DNA of 64,000 nucleotides, from positions 124,001 through 188,000 of the forward strand of contig JAACJM010000049.1 in assembly GCA_013368315.1 (NCBI GenBank), in the 5' to 3' direction. This stretch comes from Tetrapyrgos nigripes (Eukaryota > Basidiomycota > Agaricomycetes > Agaricales > Campanellaceae). This document shows, one piece after another, positions 44,314-56,213 of this stretch. Every line of letters begins with the position of its first letter. Positions within the stretch are counted from its first letter, which is position 1. A program made the position numbers and the translations under genes. Below the pieces are notes generated by a model, which was not told where the DNA came from, did not search any database, and worked only from the letters and a program-made list of their open reading frames with translations.

Positions 44314-45773
44314 ATGTCGCCATCGCTCATCTCCCATTCCCATACTCACCAGGCTCCTCGCTCGAATACGCTGGTGTTTCCCCAGGAAACATTCGAGTTA
44401 ATCATCGATGAATTACGCGACTCCACAGCAGCCTTAGCGTCCTGTTCGCTCGTTCGTAGATCGTGGTTGCCTCGGTCGAGGCATCAACTATATAGACACG
44501 TCGAGCTAAATGTAGCTGATCCAGATGCTGTTGATACGGGACTAGAGGCCGCCCATCCAGCCGACGGCAGACAGAACGCTCCGTTAGCCCATCTGAGTCG
44601 TGCCCTTTCAAGCCACGAATTCTCTACCTCATTCTCAAACCCGAACATCGTAGCTTGCGTTCGCGGGCTCTCGCTCTCCATCACTACTCCACAGAACTTA
44701 TCGAGCTCGAGCAACCAGCGGCCAAATCACTGTCACTTTGACTGCTCCATACCCTCTACGATACCCTTTACCCAATTGCGTTCACTTAGCCTCCGCTGTG
44801 GAGACATCGAGATACTCGACACGAAGGACACTCGTCTCAAGCGACTCATGGCTATCGTTCGGTGTAATCCCTATATCGAGCATGTTTCGTTACACACTAT
44901 GCAGATTGATGGAGCACCATGGCAGATGGTATTGTCGTGTATTGCGGTCAGGGCGAAAGCACTGAAGGCTCTTATCGTGAATCGAGTTGGAGATGTTCAC
45001 TGGAGGTCGGGCTGGGTGGAGGGTAGGATTAACTCGACTTCAGCATCGATATCTCGCCATGCCAGGGATAATAACCACCTTCCATCATCCAAATCAAAAA
45101 CGCAGCACTTTCTCGAAAGAGTATACCTTGCTGGGTGTAGCCCCAGTAAAATTGATTACGTCGCGCGCCAGTTCGAGCTCTGCCAAGTCCGTTCACTGGC
45201 GCTCTTGGATAATGATCCTAGTAGTTGTCTGGATATTATGAGAAGGTGTTCGGATAGTCTTTCCCATCTGAGTATAGATATTGGGTCGAATGCAGGCGAG
45301 TATTTTGCAGATCGTGATTTGGTGAACTAGTCTAACGTTTTGTGATCCTTGCCTTTCCAGTCCGAGACTACATCCAGGGAACTGTGTTCGAGAAATTATC
45401 AGGAATATCTGTCCTCCAAATATTCCTTTCGAAGGTAGAAGACCTTGAAGTGGTGCTGCAAATACTCACATCGACATCGCACCGCGCACGTAGGCTGCAT
45501 CATCTTTATCTGGATTTTCACGAGCTTCCAGCGACCAATTGCCCTCGGCTGTCTGCACCACAAGCTGTTCTTTCAAAATTTCTTCATTCGGTGCCGTCTG
45601 TCAAAAAGATTGTTGTCAGCGTTGGAGCCGTGGCACTAGACAATCGAAGAAACAGATTGTTCCAAAGGGAAAGTAAAAGGGTAGATTTACGCTATTTGTT
45701 TCCTGCTTTGATTCAGAGGGGAATCGTGGAGCTAGGTTCACCCGAGGAATGGTGGAAAGTATCAGGGGTTTAA
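44314..45773 (+). CDS. F-box protein (F-box-4)
   Basis: Two exons, about 470 residues. F-box core VFPQETFELIIDELRDSTAA and LASCSLVRRSWLPRSRHQLY at about residues 20-60, followed by leucine-rich, LRR-like repeats (QLRSLSLRCGDIEILD, IEHVSLHTMQIDG, LQIFLSKVEDLEVVLQIL). Likely an SCF ligase adaptor; target unknown. The single intron ends at CTTTCCAG before CCGAGAC (near 45359). Two donors keep the frame: GTGATT at about 45316 and a GC-type donor at about 45300; I favour the GT one. The gene is intact and only distantly related to F-box-1 (shared SCSLV-SWLPRSR core), so this subfamily is older than the F-box-1/2 duplication. The ATG is the first in the frame. Confidence 0.8.
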
Positions 45774-46325
45774 AGACATTTGCTTAGATTGATATAGCTA
45801 GTAACTGTGCTGTATTCTTAATACCTTAGCGCAGAAAAGAGAGGACATCAGTACAAGAAAGCACTGTACTTTCACCGACCCGAAGGGAAGGGTCCAACCG
45901 AATCGGAATGACATCATGCCGGGATGATCTTGAACTTTTGACGGCCAGCTCCGAGTGGAAACTTCTACGTCGTTCCATTCCTACAACTATGGCTGTTGCC
46001 GAGTCCCTTCATCGCGCTGCGAATTCTTGCCCCCGTATCCTGCCGCTATAAATACAAAGCTACATTGATATTCTATGGGCGCAGATCGTAAACGACGACA
46101 GAGGGCGGAGCCGGGGATGGCGCACAAACGGGGCCGTTAAGGACTGGATCAGCAGCACCGGGGCTCTTGCTATTGGGCGCTAAGCGGAGTTTGAATCTGA
46201 ACTAGACCTGGCAACGCGTGTATACACCATGTCAAGCCTCGCCTTTCTTTCCTCCACAGTACATTTTGCGTAAGTGGCAGCTTCCTGGACAGTATCCCTT
46301 CTCATGGTCAGAATAGTAGCCGTTC
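45774..46325. other. Intergenic region between F-box-4 and F-box-5
   Basis: Nothing recognisable apart from a TATAAATA near 46049, too far from the F-box-5 ATG to be certain as its TATA box. Confidence 0.4.
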
Positions 46326-47698
46326 ATGCAAGACGCTCGTCTCTTAGCCATACCAGAGCTACCCCAAGAGCTGATAGACTCGTGGATCGACTACATCCAA
46401 CTCTTGCGACAAGAATCAGACTCGCCCGCAGAACTTACCTCCACTCTTCATTCCTGTAGTCTGGTTTGCAAAACATGGCTCCCTAGGTCTAGAAAACACC
46501 TCTTCCGTGAGCTCACCCTCAAGTACACGCCGAATGGCTCTGTCTCCGATAACTTCCGGAGAAGAGTTCAACTTCTCCTCAGAACAGACGACTCTTCTAA
46601 TCTTCCTCCCTTGTCGTATGTGGAAAAAACTCACTATATGTGAGGGGCCATTTACGCATACACCGTGGGTGGTAAATGATGCGACTTTCCGACTTCTACC
46701 TTACGCCCAACTTCCATTCACAAACCTCAAGGAGCTCGAACTCGGCAGTTTTCGCGCTAGGTCCTCATACGAAATTGATAACGCATCTCTCTCTCACTTT
46801 CTCAAGAAGAATCCAATGCTAGAGACGCTCACACTTATCGGTATTAGCTTCAACCATCTCACGGAGCCGCTGGAATTGTTATCCAGTCTTGAAGAGCACG
46901 CTTCTTTTCACACTCTGGGATTAATCTCCCTCCTTTTCAAAGATCCTTTTGGGCGTTTTGAGACGACCGATTTCCTTTCAGGTCGCCCTGCCGATGGTCA
47001 TCTCTCTCAGCCTCGTTTGAGAGCTTTGACGTTCCAGAACCCAGATGACAGGATCCTCGACGCTCTTTTCGTCCAGCCCAATTCAGTCTTCGATCTATCG
47101 GAGCTGGAGGTGCTTGATCTCAGCACGAATCTGCCTACACAGGATTTTGAGGATGAGGAGGAGCGAGGCCAAGACTCTTGGATACCTGCATGCTGCAGAT
47201 CATCCCTAGTCCAGCTGGACTTAGATATTCGTGATTGTGAGTATCACAGCTGTAGTTGCACGTCTATCTCTGACGTGTTATTCACTCATAGTTCTTTGGA
47301 CCGGTGTTACTTTCCGGGACCTTAGTCGCTATCTCCAACACCTCAATCGGCTTGAGAGATTTGGACTGAAAGGTCTGGTCCTTAGTCATGGTTGGGCCCA
47401 CCAGATATCCTTCATTGTCACGATGATTCCGGCACTTCCTGCTAGCCTGCGTTACATCACCTTGCGCGCAGATATCCGCTTCCCTGCCTTGTTTGACCAA
47501 CTCTACAAACTGGACGACGCACTGTCGGATGTACCAGGATGTACAAATTTGAAGGAGATAAAGGTCATCTTGGGATTTAGATTCTCAGACAGTGGAGAGG
47601 TGCATGTCGAGCATGTTGAGCATTTGTTTCCAAAGTGTAAAGAGAAGGGACTGTCGATTGTCGTTGAGAAAGCCAAGAGGCGACCTCACCTTTGGTAA
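46326..47698 (+). pseudogene. F-box-5, single-base frameshift in an A6 run
   Basis: F-box core IPELPQELIDSWIDYIQLL and LHSCSLVCKTWLPRSR, then PPLSYVEKTHYM and a stop at about 46641. In the frame one base over, the coding sequence goes on without a stop for 200 codons (KKLTICEGPFTHTPWVV, LPFTNLKELELGSFRA, LEVLDLSTNLP). It then passes an intron (GTGAGT to ACTCATAG, about 47238-47291) and ends SIVVEKAKRRPHLW. Taking one A out of the run at 46624-46629 would join the halves exactly where F-box-1 has VRKLTIS. Everything else is intact. Possible causes are a very young pseudogene, a consensus error, or frameshifting. Role if intact: SCF adaptor. Confidence 0.8.
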
Positions 47699-48024
47699 GT
47701 ATTTCTCTGACTACCAGACTGCAGTTGTATGCTGACACTGCTTTCAAAGCTGATCTGTGTAGTCTAAGACGTCAAAGCTGCAGTATGATGATATTGTATC
47801 CTTAAGCAGAGGTTCAGCTTTGCCCACCATGTTGTCTTTTCTCGTTCAGAATCAATGTGATGAGATTGAACAATGGCGCCCCCATAGGTATCATGTTACG
47901 TGTGAGATGCCATGAGCCGGTACCGACAAATTAGGCAAGTTCGCATCGGAGCGCATTGCGCCGTGCGTGAAAGTGTGAGTCATGGCAAGTGACCCAGATG
48001 GTATCTTCTTTTCCCCCTACTACG
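47699..48024. other. Promoter region of the aldehyde dehydrogenase gene
   Basis: 326 bases with no gene; the segment before 48025 includes a pyrimidine-rich stretch (CTTCTTTTCCCCC) common ahead of fungal starts. Confidence 0.4.
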
Positions 48025-50332
48025 ATGTCAGAAGTCTTCAAACTCGAGCTCAACACCCCCGCATACAAGGGTACCGTCTCATTCCCGACTGGTCTCTTTA
48101 TTGGTGGGAAATTCGTGGAGCCCATTGAGAAGGGGAAGATAGAGTGAGCAGTTTTCCAGTTTATCGATCGCGAAACAGCGTTCTCATGAGCTGACAAATG
48201 GGCAGAGTCGTCAATCCATGTATATATCGTTTTATTGCCTTGACTTATATCATGTGGTAAATGGAGAAAATTGTAGCTAATGGCAAGGTCATCACGTCCG
48301 TCTCTGCTGGGACAGGAAAGGATGTCGATATCGCAGTCGAGGCTGCGCGAAAGGTGAGTTTATTCTAGGAAGATCCGCTCCTGAGTAATTTCTGACCATT
48401 TTTATCATCACTATTAAGGCATACAAAACGTCTTGGGGTCTCAAAGTCCAAGGAAGTGTCAGAGGCCAAATGCTACTCAAACTCGCATCGCTTATTGAAC
48501 AAAACATCGATGAATTTGCTGCCCTGGAGTCGCTCAACGTTGGGAAGCCTTTCTCGGTGTCGAAGAATGGTGATGTCACGAACACGGTCGCTTGTTTGAG
48601 ATATTATGGTGGATGGGCAGATAAAATCCAAGGGAAAACTATCGAGGTGAGTAATTAGCATGTCCTATCTCGTTCCATATACGTGCTCACGTCCATCCTT
48701 TGAGACCAACGAAACCAAGTTTGCCTACACTAGGCACGAGCCTTATGGTGTCGTTGTACGTTCCCTATCATATCTGTTCACTTCGCCTTTTATCCAAGTC
48801 ACTTAGGGCCAAATCATTCCATGGAACTTTCCCCTTGTAAGCTCGTGTTTTCTTCAGTAACATACTCTTGCCAATGACGCCATTATAGAGCATGATATCA
48901 TGGAAAATCGGTCCGGCCCTTGCCACTGGAAACTGTATTATCCTTAAGGTGCGTGTCTGCCTGTATGCCAGGATCACTTTCACCTGAGTCTGTGTCATAG
49001 CCATCTGAAATAACTCCATTAACGGCTCTGAAACTCGCCAGCTTGGTCAGCGAAGCAGGATTTCCTCCTGGAGTAGTGAACATTGTCAATGGTTATGGTT
49101 AGCTGCACGTCGTCTTCGGCTATTCGATATATATACTAACAGTGGGTATCTTTCACAGGAAACACCGTGGGTCAAAGCATCGCCGAGCACCCTCAGATCT
49201 CAAAAGTAGCTTTCACTGGCTCAACCCTGACGGGAAGAAAAATCCAAGAAGCATCAGCAAAGTCAAATCTCAAAGTCGTCACTCTCGAGCTTGGAGGTAA
49301 AAGCCCACACATTATATTCGATGACGCAGATCTGGAACAGGCGGTTAAGTGGGCTATCAGGGGTATCTTGTAAGTCCTGAATTGTTTACTTGGGCTAATC
49401 AGGACTATCCCTACTGACTTTTGTGTCTTGTTTTTGATAGCTCCAATGGAGGCCAAGTATGCAGCGCTGGTTCTCGGATCTACGTGCAAGAAGGGATCTA
49501 CGACAAGTTCCTTGAGGCATTCACCGAAGGAGCCAAACATATCTCAAAGAATACCGGGGATCCGTTCGGAGAAGGCGTCGTCCATGGTCCACAAGTCAGT
49601 TCCATGCAATTCGACGTGCGTTTTTCATTCGTAAAAATACTAGCAGCTTAATCGTTCTCATCTTCACATCTATATGTTAGCGCATAATGACCTATATCGA
49701 CTCTGCCAAAACCGATGGAGCAACAATCCATCACGGAGGCGAACGTCATGGGACAGAGGGATACTTTGTCAAGCCTACGATCTTCACTGAATGCAAGCCT
49801 GGGATGAAGATCGTTCAAGAGGAGATATTTGGACCTTGCGCTGCCGTCATCAAATTCAAGACTGAAGAAGGTGAGGAGTTCACCGTACTTCAGCCGTACT
49901 TTATTTAACACGGCATTCCACTCATTCTTGACCATCTATTACTGAAGAGGTCATCGAAATGGCTAATGACACTACTTATGGGTTGGCTGCCGGAGTGTTC
50001 ACTGAGAACGCAGCGAGAGGCATTCGGATGGTACATGCGTTAGAGGCTGGAAGTACTTTCGTACGTGTCATGTTCTCAATAATCTCGTTTGTTACGCTTG
50101 CTTTGACGCTGGTGCCACTGCCGTCTGCGATAGATCAACTGCTACAACATGCTCGACAAGGCGGTTCCATTTGGAGGGTACAAGCAGTCGGGTATAGGAC
50201 GAGAACTGGGAGAGTATGCGATCGACATGTGAGCACTTCTTTTCATGTCTACATTGAGGATAATAATGTTGGACTATTCGCAGGTATACCCAAGTGAAAG
50301 CGGTTCATGTCAACATCGGCCTGAGACTTTGA
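48025..50332 (+). CDS. Aldehyde dehydrogenase, NAD(P)+-dependent
   Basis: Oxidises aldehydes to carboxylic acids; about 500 residues over roughly 11 exons, the normal length for the ALDH family. N-terminal [20 protein letters not shown] is followed by [10 protein letters not shown] (the cofactor-binding Asn), [32 protein letters not shown], the catalytic Glu in [10 protein letters not shown], and the catalytic Cys in [27 protein letters not shown] and [17 protein letters not shown] close it. No targeting peptide or SKL-type end is evident (ends NIGLRL), so cytosolic action is likely. Exon 2 is only 14 nt (AGTCGTCAATCCAT). All key residues are present. The ATG at 48025 gives the standard N-terminus. 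Neighbours do not reveal the aldehyde; detoxification or acetate metabolism are typical for this type. Confidence 0.94.
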
Positions 50333-50557
50333 ACCTCAACAGAGATAAGTATCGAATGTATTAGTAGTATTCCATGCATAGCAACAAGTTCATTATCATG
50401 TCCAATATCATTGTTCTATTAAGCCTTTTGAGTATGCTACTAGCAAATAGTCCGAGAATGCCATGCTATAACGATACAAGGAATGAAAACCAGTAAGTGG
50501 AATAATAAAATGAGCATGGTGAATAAATAGTCGTAACAAAAGGAAACTTCGACATGA

Positions 50558-51801
50558 TCATGATGAATGTTCCTCATACATGGGAGGGGGTAAATCGGGA
50601 TATTCAGACCGTTCCTCCTGTTTTTCTGCTGCCTCTTTCAGTCTCCTCTTCTCCTCTGTCGCTGACTCAAACTTCTTCTCTGAATATATTCCTGCTACCA
50701 AACGTGAACTCGAACTACCTGGATCGCCGCTTGAGCTTGATGCTGAGGAGGCCGCTGCAGAATACAACGTCGTAGGTCTGAGGCCAAACTCGGAGCTTTC
50801 CCTCCTCAAGTCGGTGTATGACAAAGTTACAGGCCCTCTGATCGCAGCAGCGGTCGTGTCTCTGTCACCGGAGAGGTGACCGTAGCCCTGGGTTTGAGAA
50901 GAATGATTGGATAGTGGACCGCCCACCAGCACAGGAGCTGGCGGACTGCGGAGAGTTGCTCGTTCTAATTCATGAGTAGCGGGGTCATATAGTCCTTGTT
51001 GAGGATCAGGCGACGAAGGTCGTGAGTCCCCCAGGATGTTGACCGGTGAGAACTGCGTTCTTCGACGCCGTCGAAGAAGAACGAAAGTGAGTGCTACAAG
51101 TGCAAGGAATACGACTCCGCCGACGACCCCGACGACTATAGGAATTGGATTTGAGTGGGAAGAGGATGAGGATGAAGAGGAATCTGTCGAGTTGTCTCCT
51201 GGTACAGTGTATCTATTAGGAAAGCAGTTTGAGTTAGGAAGAAGCATTAAAAAACTGAATAATCACAACGTACTTCAACCCATCAATGGCTAGAAAGTCC
51301 ATTCCAGGAAGTAAGGATATAGTCACAGAATGTGTTTTATTATCCAGATTATCCGACACCAAAACATCGCGAAATCCAGCTGTCTCTGAACCACCACTGT
51401 CTTGGGTAGGGGCGTTGGGATCAGTCATATTTATGGCTACGCCAGGCGACCCGTCCACGGATACCGAGGCGCCCACCTTGTATGGCCATAGAGGAGTAAT
51501 CATGTACAGAGCGGTACCTTCGGAGGTTTGGAACGTAAGTTATGGAACCACGACTAGAAGGATACTTGCCAGTGAAACTGAAAGTACAAGTCGCGTTCGG
51601 GTGACTGGAATCTGTCAACTGGTGATAGTGCTGAAAGTCCAGGTCGAGAGGCGTATTTGAGCTGGTCCATGCATTCTGAGGAGTATAACTCAACGTCGAG
51701 TCGGCGTCGTCTATCGAAACATTGTTGCATCGCCCACAGGGAGATAAAAAAGAGATAGAGAAGAGTAGGAAGAGGAGCTTAGAAGAGGAGGAAACCTTCA
51801 T
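50558..51801 (-). CDS. Single-pass membrane protein (SPM-2), paralogue of SPM-1
   Basis: About three exons. Signal peptide KLLFLLFSISFLSPCGRC, ectodomain NNVSIDDADSTLSYTPQNAW, TALYMITPLWPYKVGASVSV, MTDPNAPTQDSGGSETAGF and VTISLLPGMDFLAIDGLKYV, a poly-Ser linker, and one membrane helix (PIVVGVVGGVVFLALVALTF). RRRRR and a cytosolic tail of about 150 residues with charged repeats follow. The tail ends LPPPMYEEHSS, which contains a PPxY motif (PPMY), a WW-domain docking site of the kind used by Rsp5-type ubiquitin ligases; SPM-1 lacks it. The ATG at 51801 is preferred over an upstream in-frame one (51903) because it begins the signal peptide directly. It likely senses or binds an extracellular ligand; none is known. 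Confidence 0.85.
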
Positions 51802-53460
51802 TTCATAGAAAGGAGGAAGAAGAAGAGCGAAGGAAGAAAAAAAACAGTCTGTGTATGTTCTACGAAGGATTATAAGCGAGGTACAGTGGGCGCAGGGGCG
51901 CACGTCGGCAGTGTAACACGGATTGGCAGGGACAGAGTCTCAGCGCTGCATTCCCATATAGACGGAAATGATGCCTGGAAATAATGACAGATTGGTACTC
52001 GCTGGCAGTGAAAAGAACTACTACCGGTGTTGATTATTTGTTTCAGCGAGCGCTCCGCCTGGTTTGGGAAGGGGTTTTCGGGAAGGAATCCTCCGAGCGA
52101 GTCGTTGTCCACAGGGGCACATACCTAGCTCTTCATAGTGCACGTTCCTGAAAAGAGCAGGAGAGGCCAGCTCGGTAACGCCCGAGACTTCCAAACACCA
52201 TCACCTGAAGTAGGTACTAGTGGATCTGGTGCGTGTCGACGCGCGGCGTTCTCGAGCATTTCCATATTTACTCGGACAGCAGTGAGAAAAGCCGAGGTCC
52301 TCTCACCAAGCCGTTAGCCCGAACTATTCAACTACCAGCGTTGTGCTCAGTTCGTCCTGGTAATACCTACCTACCAAGTACTGCTGAGCTGAAGCCCCAA
52401 CAAACTGCTTTTGTAGATACAGCGCCCCAATGTAAACGCCTTCAACACCCCGAAACGACGCTCATACTTGATGATCATGATCATTGCTAGACGCAGACAA
52501 AATCATGAAGGAGTTGTTATAAGATCGCTATGGTAATTAACCCTGCTTAGTCCCTTGAGAGCCGGTATGAGCTATGGCAGCATGATAAAAGGTCAAAAAA
52601 AGCTTCGGATTAATGCAGGATAGTGGTAAATTAAGGGGGTCGACGGAGACATATAGATCAGGCTAATAGAAAAGCATGTCAATTACGAGACGGGCGCTGC
52701 TGGTCATGACGTACAGAGTATATCGTGGAGGGCCGCTAAAGTTGGAGTGCCATGTACATAAGAGATGGAAGATATTAAGCAATCAGTAGCCGTGAAACTA
52801 GACTATCTGAGAGGGGTCTGCACCAAAACCAACGGAACCTGAGGCAACACAGGCCGAGGAGATATTACAACAAAGGTACAAAGGTGCCAGGTTGTCGTTT
52901 GAGAAGTGCTCTTTGAGTCTGATAAGACAAAGCCCGAGTGAGCGGATTAGTGAGCCCAGCTTACCACTTTGTACTTACGCGGCCTGCGACCTTGAAATAG
53001 GCAATTGAAAAAATACAAAGCACGTCGGGAACCATCCTGTCAGTCTTCAGAGGTCAACACGATGATGAAGAGGAACCTCATTCTGTATCTGGCCTAGAGC
53101 TTGAGTTGTAGTTCCATAAAAGAAAAAGAACCAGTCGTAGCTTTGAAGATGAGAGTCAGCAGAAGGAGGAGGGTCCCAAGGGCGGGGAGCCTAGGTCCTA
53201 CGACACGTGTACTATCCGGTAAATTCCGGTTCTTTTGTCTTCCTTTTGTCTTTTGTTCTCTTTTGGTACTTGCCGACGCCCTATTGTTCTTTTCAACTTG
53301 GAGCAACCCTGATCTATAAAGCAAACAGATGCAAAATGAATCCTTCATTGGACCCTAACGTTCATCCTCCCTCTGGTGCTAGTCACTGGTCTACGAAGTT
53401 TCCATCTTTCTGCAGTCCTTTCTCAGTTTAGTCGTTCATTCTACACAGCTACGTCTCGTC
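51802..53460. other. Intergenic region with no supported gene
   Basis: Small frames only (for example 52233-52490, 85 codons, no domain). Contains the promoters of SPM-2 and of the gene at 53461. No repeat of note. Confidence 0.45.
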
Positions 53461-54425
53461 ATGCAAAACTCTGGTCGTTCTTCTTTCTCTTCTTGCGAAG
53501 AGGGAATTTGTTTCGGTCGCCGAGCCCCAGGCCTCCACTTGGAACTACCCAAAATCGCGCCGCTCAATTTGCGGTCATGCTCCGGCAGTTCTAGTCAATT
53601 AGCTAAAGTGGACGACAGGAGCGACTTACCTCCCAAGAAGGACTTCAATACCTACGACGAGTTTTGCTCCATGCTTCGAGAGTAAGCCTTCCGCCTTCAC
53701 GACCACTCTATGGCACTAACTCCTTATGATAGTGATTATGAACTCTATGACGAACCTGTGCAAGAAATCGAAGTGTTTGACGAATGCGCGACCCCAGTGA
53801 ATCCAAAGACGTTCTCCTTGATCGATCACTGGCGAAGTGGAATTAATGGTACTGAGGTTGGGCCCCCAAAGTCTCCGTACGTATCGTTGGGCGTATTTCC
53901 TCCAATCCTCACTGAAATGTTCCTTTAGCTTCATTGTCGCAGATTTTGCCTCTTCCCCAGTGGCAGCTATCAATTTTGCATCTCTCCAGGTTACCTCGCT
54001 GCCCCCTTGTAACTCCACTTCATTCACCAATCCACGTCTTCGTTCATCCCACTCCGAGGCGGCCGTTACGAACGACTCGCCTACTGCAAACGTTATTGTA
54101 ACCCAGCCAACCCACTTCTACGACCTATACGACGCCGAGCTGGAGCGTATGATCGACGAAACGGTCGATGAGACTGCCTCGTCAGACGACACCGACGCTG
54201 TGTCCACTGTCTATGTTCCCCCTGGTGAGCTCCTCTTTCCCTGTCGACTCCCGTCAATGAGGCTAATCATTACACCTCACAGTCCCCTCCAAGAATCTTA
54301 TTCAGCGCACGACCAAAAACAAGATCTCCTCAGCCATCCGCTGGCTCCCCAAACGCCTCAAGTACACCTTACTTTCCAAAGTCAAATTTACACCGAGTTC
54401 TGCCCAACGTCAGCCTCAGCATTGA
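53461..54425 (+). CDS. Uncharacterised acidic, mostly disordered protein
   Basis: I do not recognise the family. Four exons joined by good GT-AG sites (donors near 53683, 53878 and 54221) give about 260 residues. It starts MQNSGRSSFSSCEEGICFGR and contains a Ser-rich N-terminus and KKDFNTYDEFCSMLRE. An acidic centre follows (SDYELYDEPVQEIEVFDECA; HFYDLYDAELERMIDETVDE), and then a basic tail (SAIRWLPKRLKYTLLSKVKF). There is no signal peptide or membrane helix. Charge polarity and low complexity suggest a regulatory or scaffold protein, but that is a guess. The splice model rests on continuous frame across all three introns. Confidence 0.6.
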
Positions 54426-55303
54426 TTTGCTCTGACGTCATTCTGGTAGATGATGCAACTATGATTTCATAGTACCTTCAACGACATCTCTTGACGCTCT
54501 GTCCAAGAGCCCGAGGCTGGCCTCCTTCTATATCCTTAGCTGTATCTGCTATCGCTTCATTTGTTTCTGCTCTGATCGTTGCTACTCCCCCATGAAGTCT
54601 TAATTCTCTGTTTGGTTTGGATCCATTTTCCTAGCTTTTTACGCTTGTCTCGGATGGACATATACGTTTGATCAACGTTTGATTGAACCATGGACTTCGC
54701 GGTTTACTGTCATGACATCTCTAAATCTTCCACTCTCATTCTCAGCTATCGTACGCATTCCCGTTGTATTCTAGTCTTGCCTCGTGTAGGCGTCGCGTCC
54801 AAGTGACCGCCGGGTGACCCACATTCCTTCATTGACGTACTGTACTTACGTCTTGTCCTCTTCCAGAACCCATCGTTGTATACTTATTTTACACAGCTAC
54901 TGTATCAATCCCACTACTGCGGTTCCATTCCAGATTTGTTCAAGCACTTAACGGCCGTTGCGCGGCCGTTTTGATGGTATCGATTAGGAAAACTGTAGAC
55001 CTTCGAGCAAGAGCTTCATACGTCAAGACTAAGGACGAACCTGATGATCCTCGTCGATCTTTTACAGTAAGGGTTGCTCCACTTCTGCAGAGTTCTTTTT
55101 CTTTGTAGGGCGCCAACAAGATCGTAAACCGATGTTGTCGAGATCAAAATCGTTCTATAGAGACAGTGCGGCTTCTTCTATTTTTGTTCTTCGCCGAAGG
55201 CATGCGTAACAACGGCTACGCCAAACCGCTGTCAGCCTAATTTGGATCCTCATATAAGAAGGCTTCGAGATAATCAATGTCGTTATCGCTCCTCCCAATC
55301 GAC
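54426..55303. other. Intergenic region with the promoter of the next gene
   Basis: No gene is supported. A TATAA at 55253-55257 precedes the ATG at 55304 by about 50 bases. Confidence 0.45.
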
Positions 55304-55995
55304 ATGTCTACTCCCATCTCTGTCTTCTCCTTCCCCAAGGCCTCTGACACCTCCCACGATGATCTTGCAGCCTCTTTACAAGCAAAACCCGAGGTTGTCC
55401 GTGTCGCTCACGGAAGCAGAATGGAGAATCCCGACCAGTCGGAATTTGTGATCTGTACGTTTGTTTCCGTCTTCCTCACGCTCGACACCTTTTAATTTGA
55501 ACATCAACAGTTTGGACTCCCGATGCTACCCCTTCCATCCCATCCGAGCTCTCTAAACACTGCACTGGAGAGCACAAAATTCACCACGTCAAGTTCCAGA
55601 ACAAAGATGCCGCTTATAAGGCGCTCAAAGCTCCCGTGACGGAGTTTATTACCTTCAGCTGCCTGAATCCTGAAAAGGATCTCTCTGCTCTTGAGGGTCT
55701 TCTCAAGCAGGGTAACGATTTGCACCTTGGGGCTCCTGGGTACCATGATGGGGATGCTGGTTTCATAGATGATGGACAGAATGCTGTCGTTATTGCGGGT
55801 TGGGATAGCAAGGAGGTACGTCAGAGGATGAATCTTTACCTATTTGAGCGCCGAACTGACTCGATCATCACGTCTTAGGCTCACGCAGCATTCGCTGCTA
55901 CTGGTGTCATTAAACCAGTTTTCGCTCAATGGATGCAGTACATCAACCCGGCTACGATTGTTGTGTACCACGTCTCACTCAACCACCTTGAGTAG
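55304..55995 (+). CDS. Small cytosolic protein, possible alpha+beta barrel of two halves
   Basis: Three exons, about 190 residues, no signal peptide. The first half reads ISVFSFPKASDTSHDDLAAS, VVRVAHGSRMENPDQSEFVI, and FWTPDATPSIPSELSKHC. The second reads FITFSCLNPEKDLSALEGLL, HLGAPGYHDGDAGFIDDGQN, and VVIAGWDSKEAHAAF. Both halves show a strand, a helix, and a strand ending in a hydrophobic V/I-I/F-x-W stretch. This recalls the dimeric alpha/beta-barrel (ABM/EthD-like) fold arranged as an internal duplicate. The function of such proteins ranges from small monooxygenases to stress proteins; no active site can be named. Of two in-frame ATGs (55277, 55304) the second is chosen, since a TATAA at 55253 lies too close to the first. 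It sits next to the right inverted-repeat arm. Confidence 0.7.
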
Positions 55996-56213
55996 GGGAG
56001 CGGAAGAATTGATAGACCAGTCGACAAAGTGTATTCGAATGTAGAAGCAGAACTTATATCTTGTTATTTAGTGTAAAAAACTAGATGTTCATCATCAAAC
56101 TTCAGAACTATAAGTGCGCGCGCAAGGCGATGCGGCCATTCTCGAAATTTAAGATATATTACAGATAGCGCTTGAAATCTGTTTATAACGGTCAACTACA
56201 ATCCCGTAGGGGT

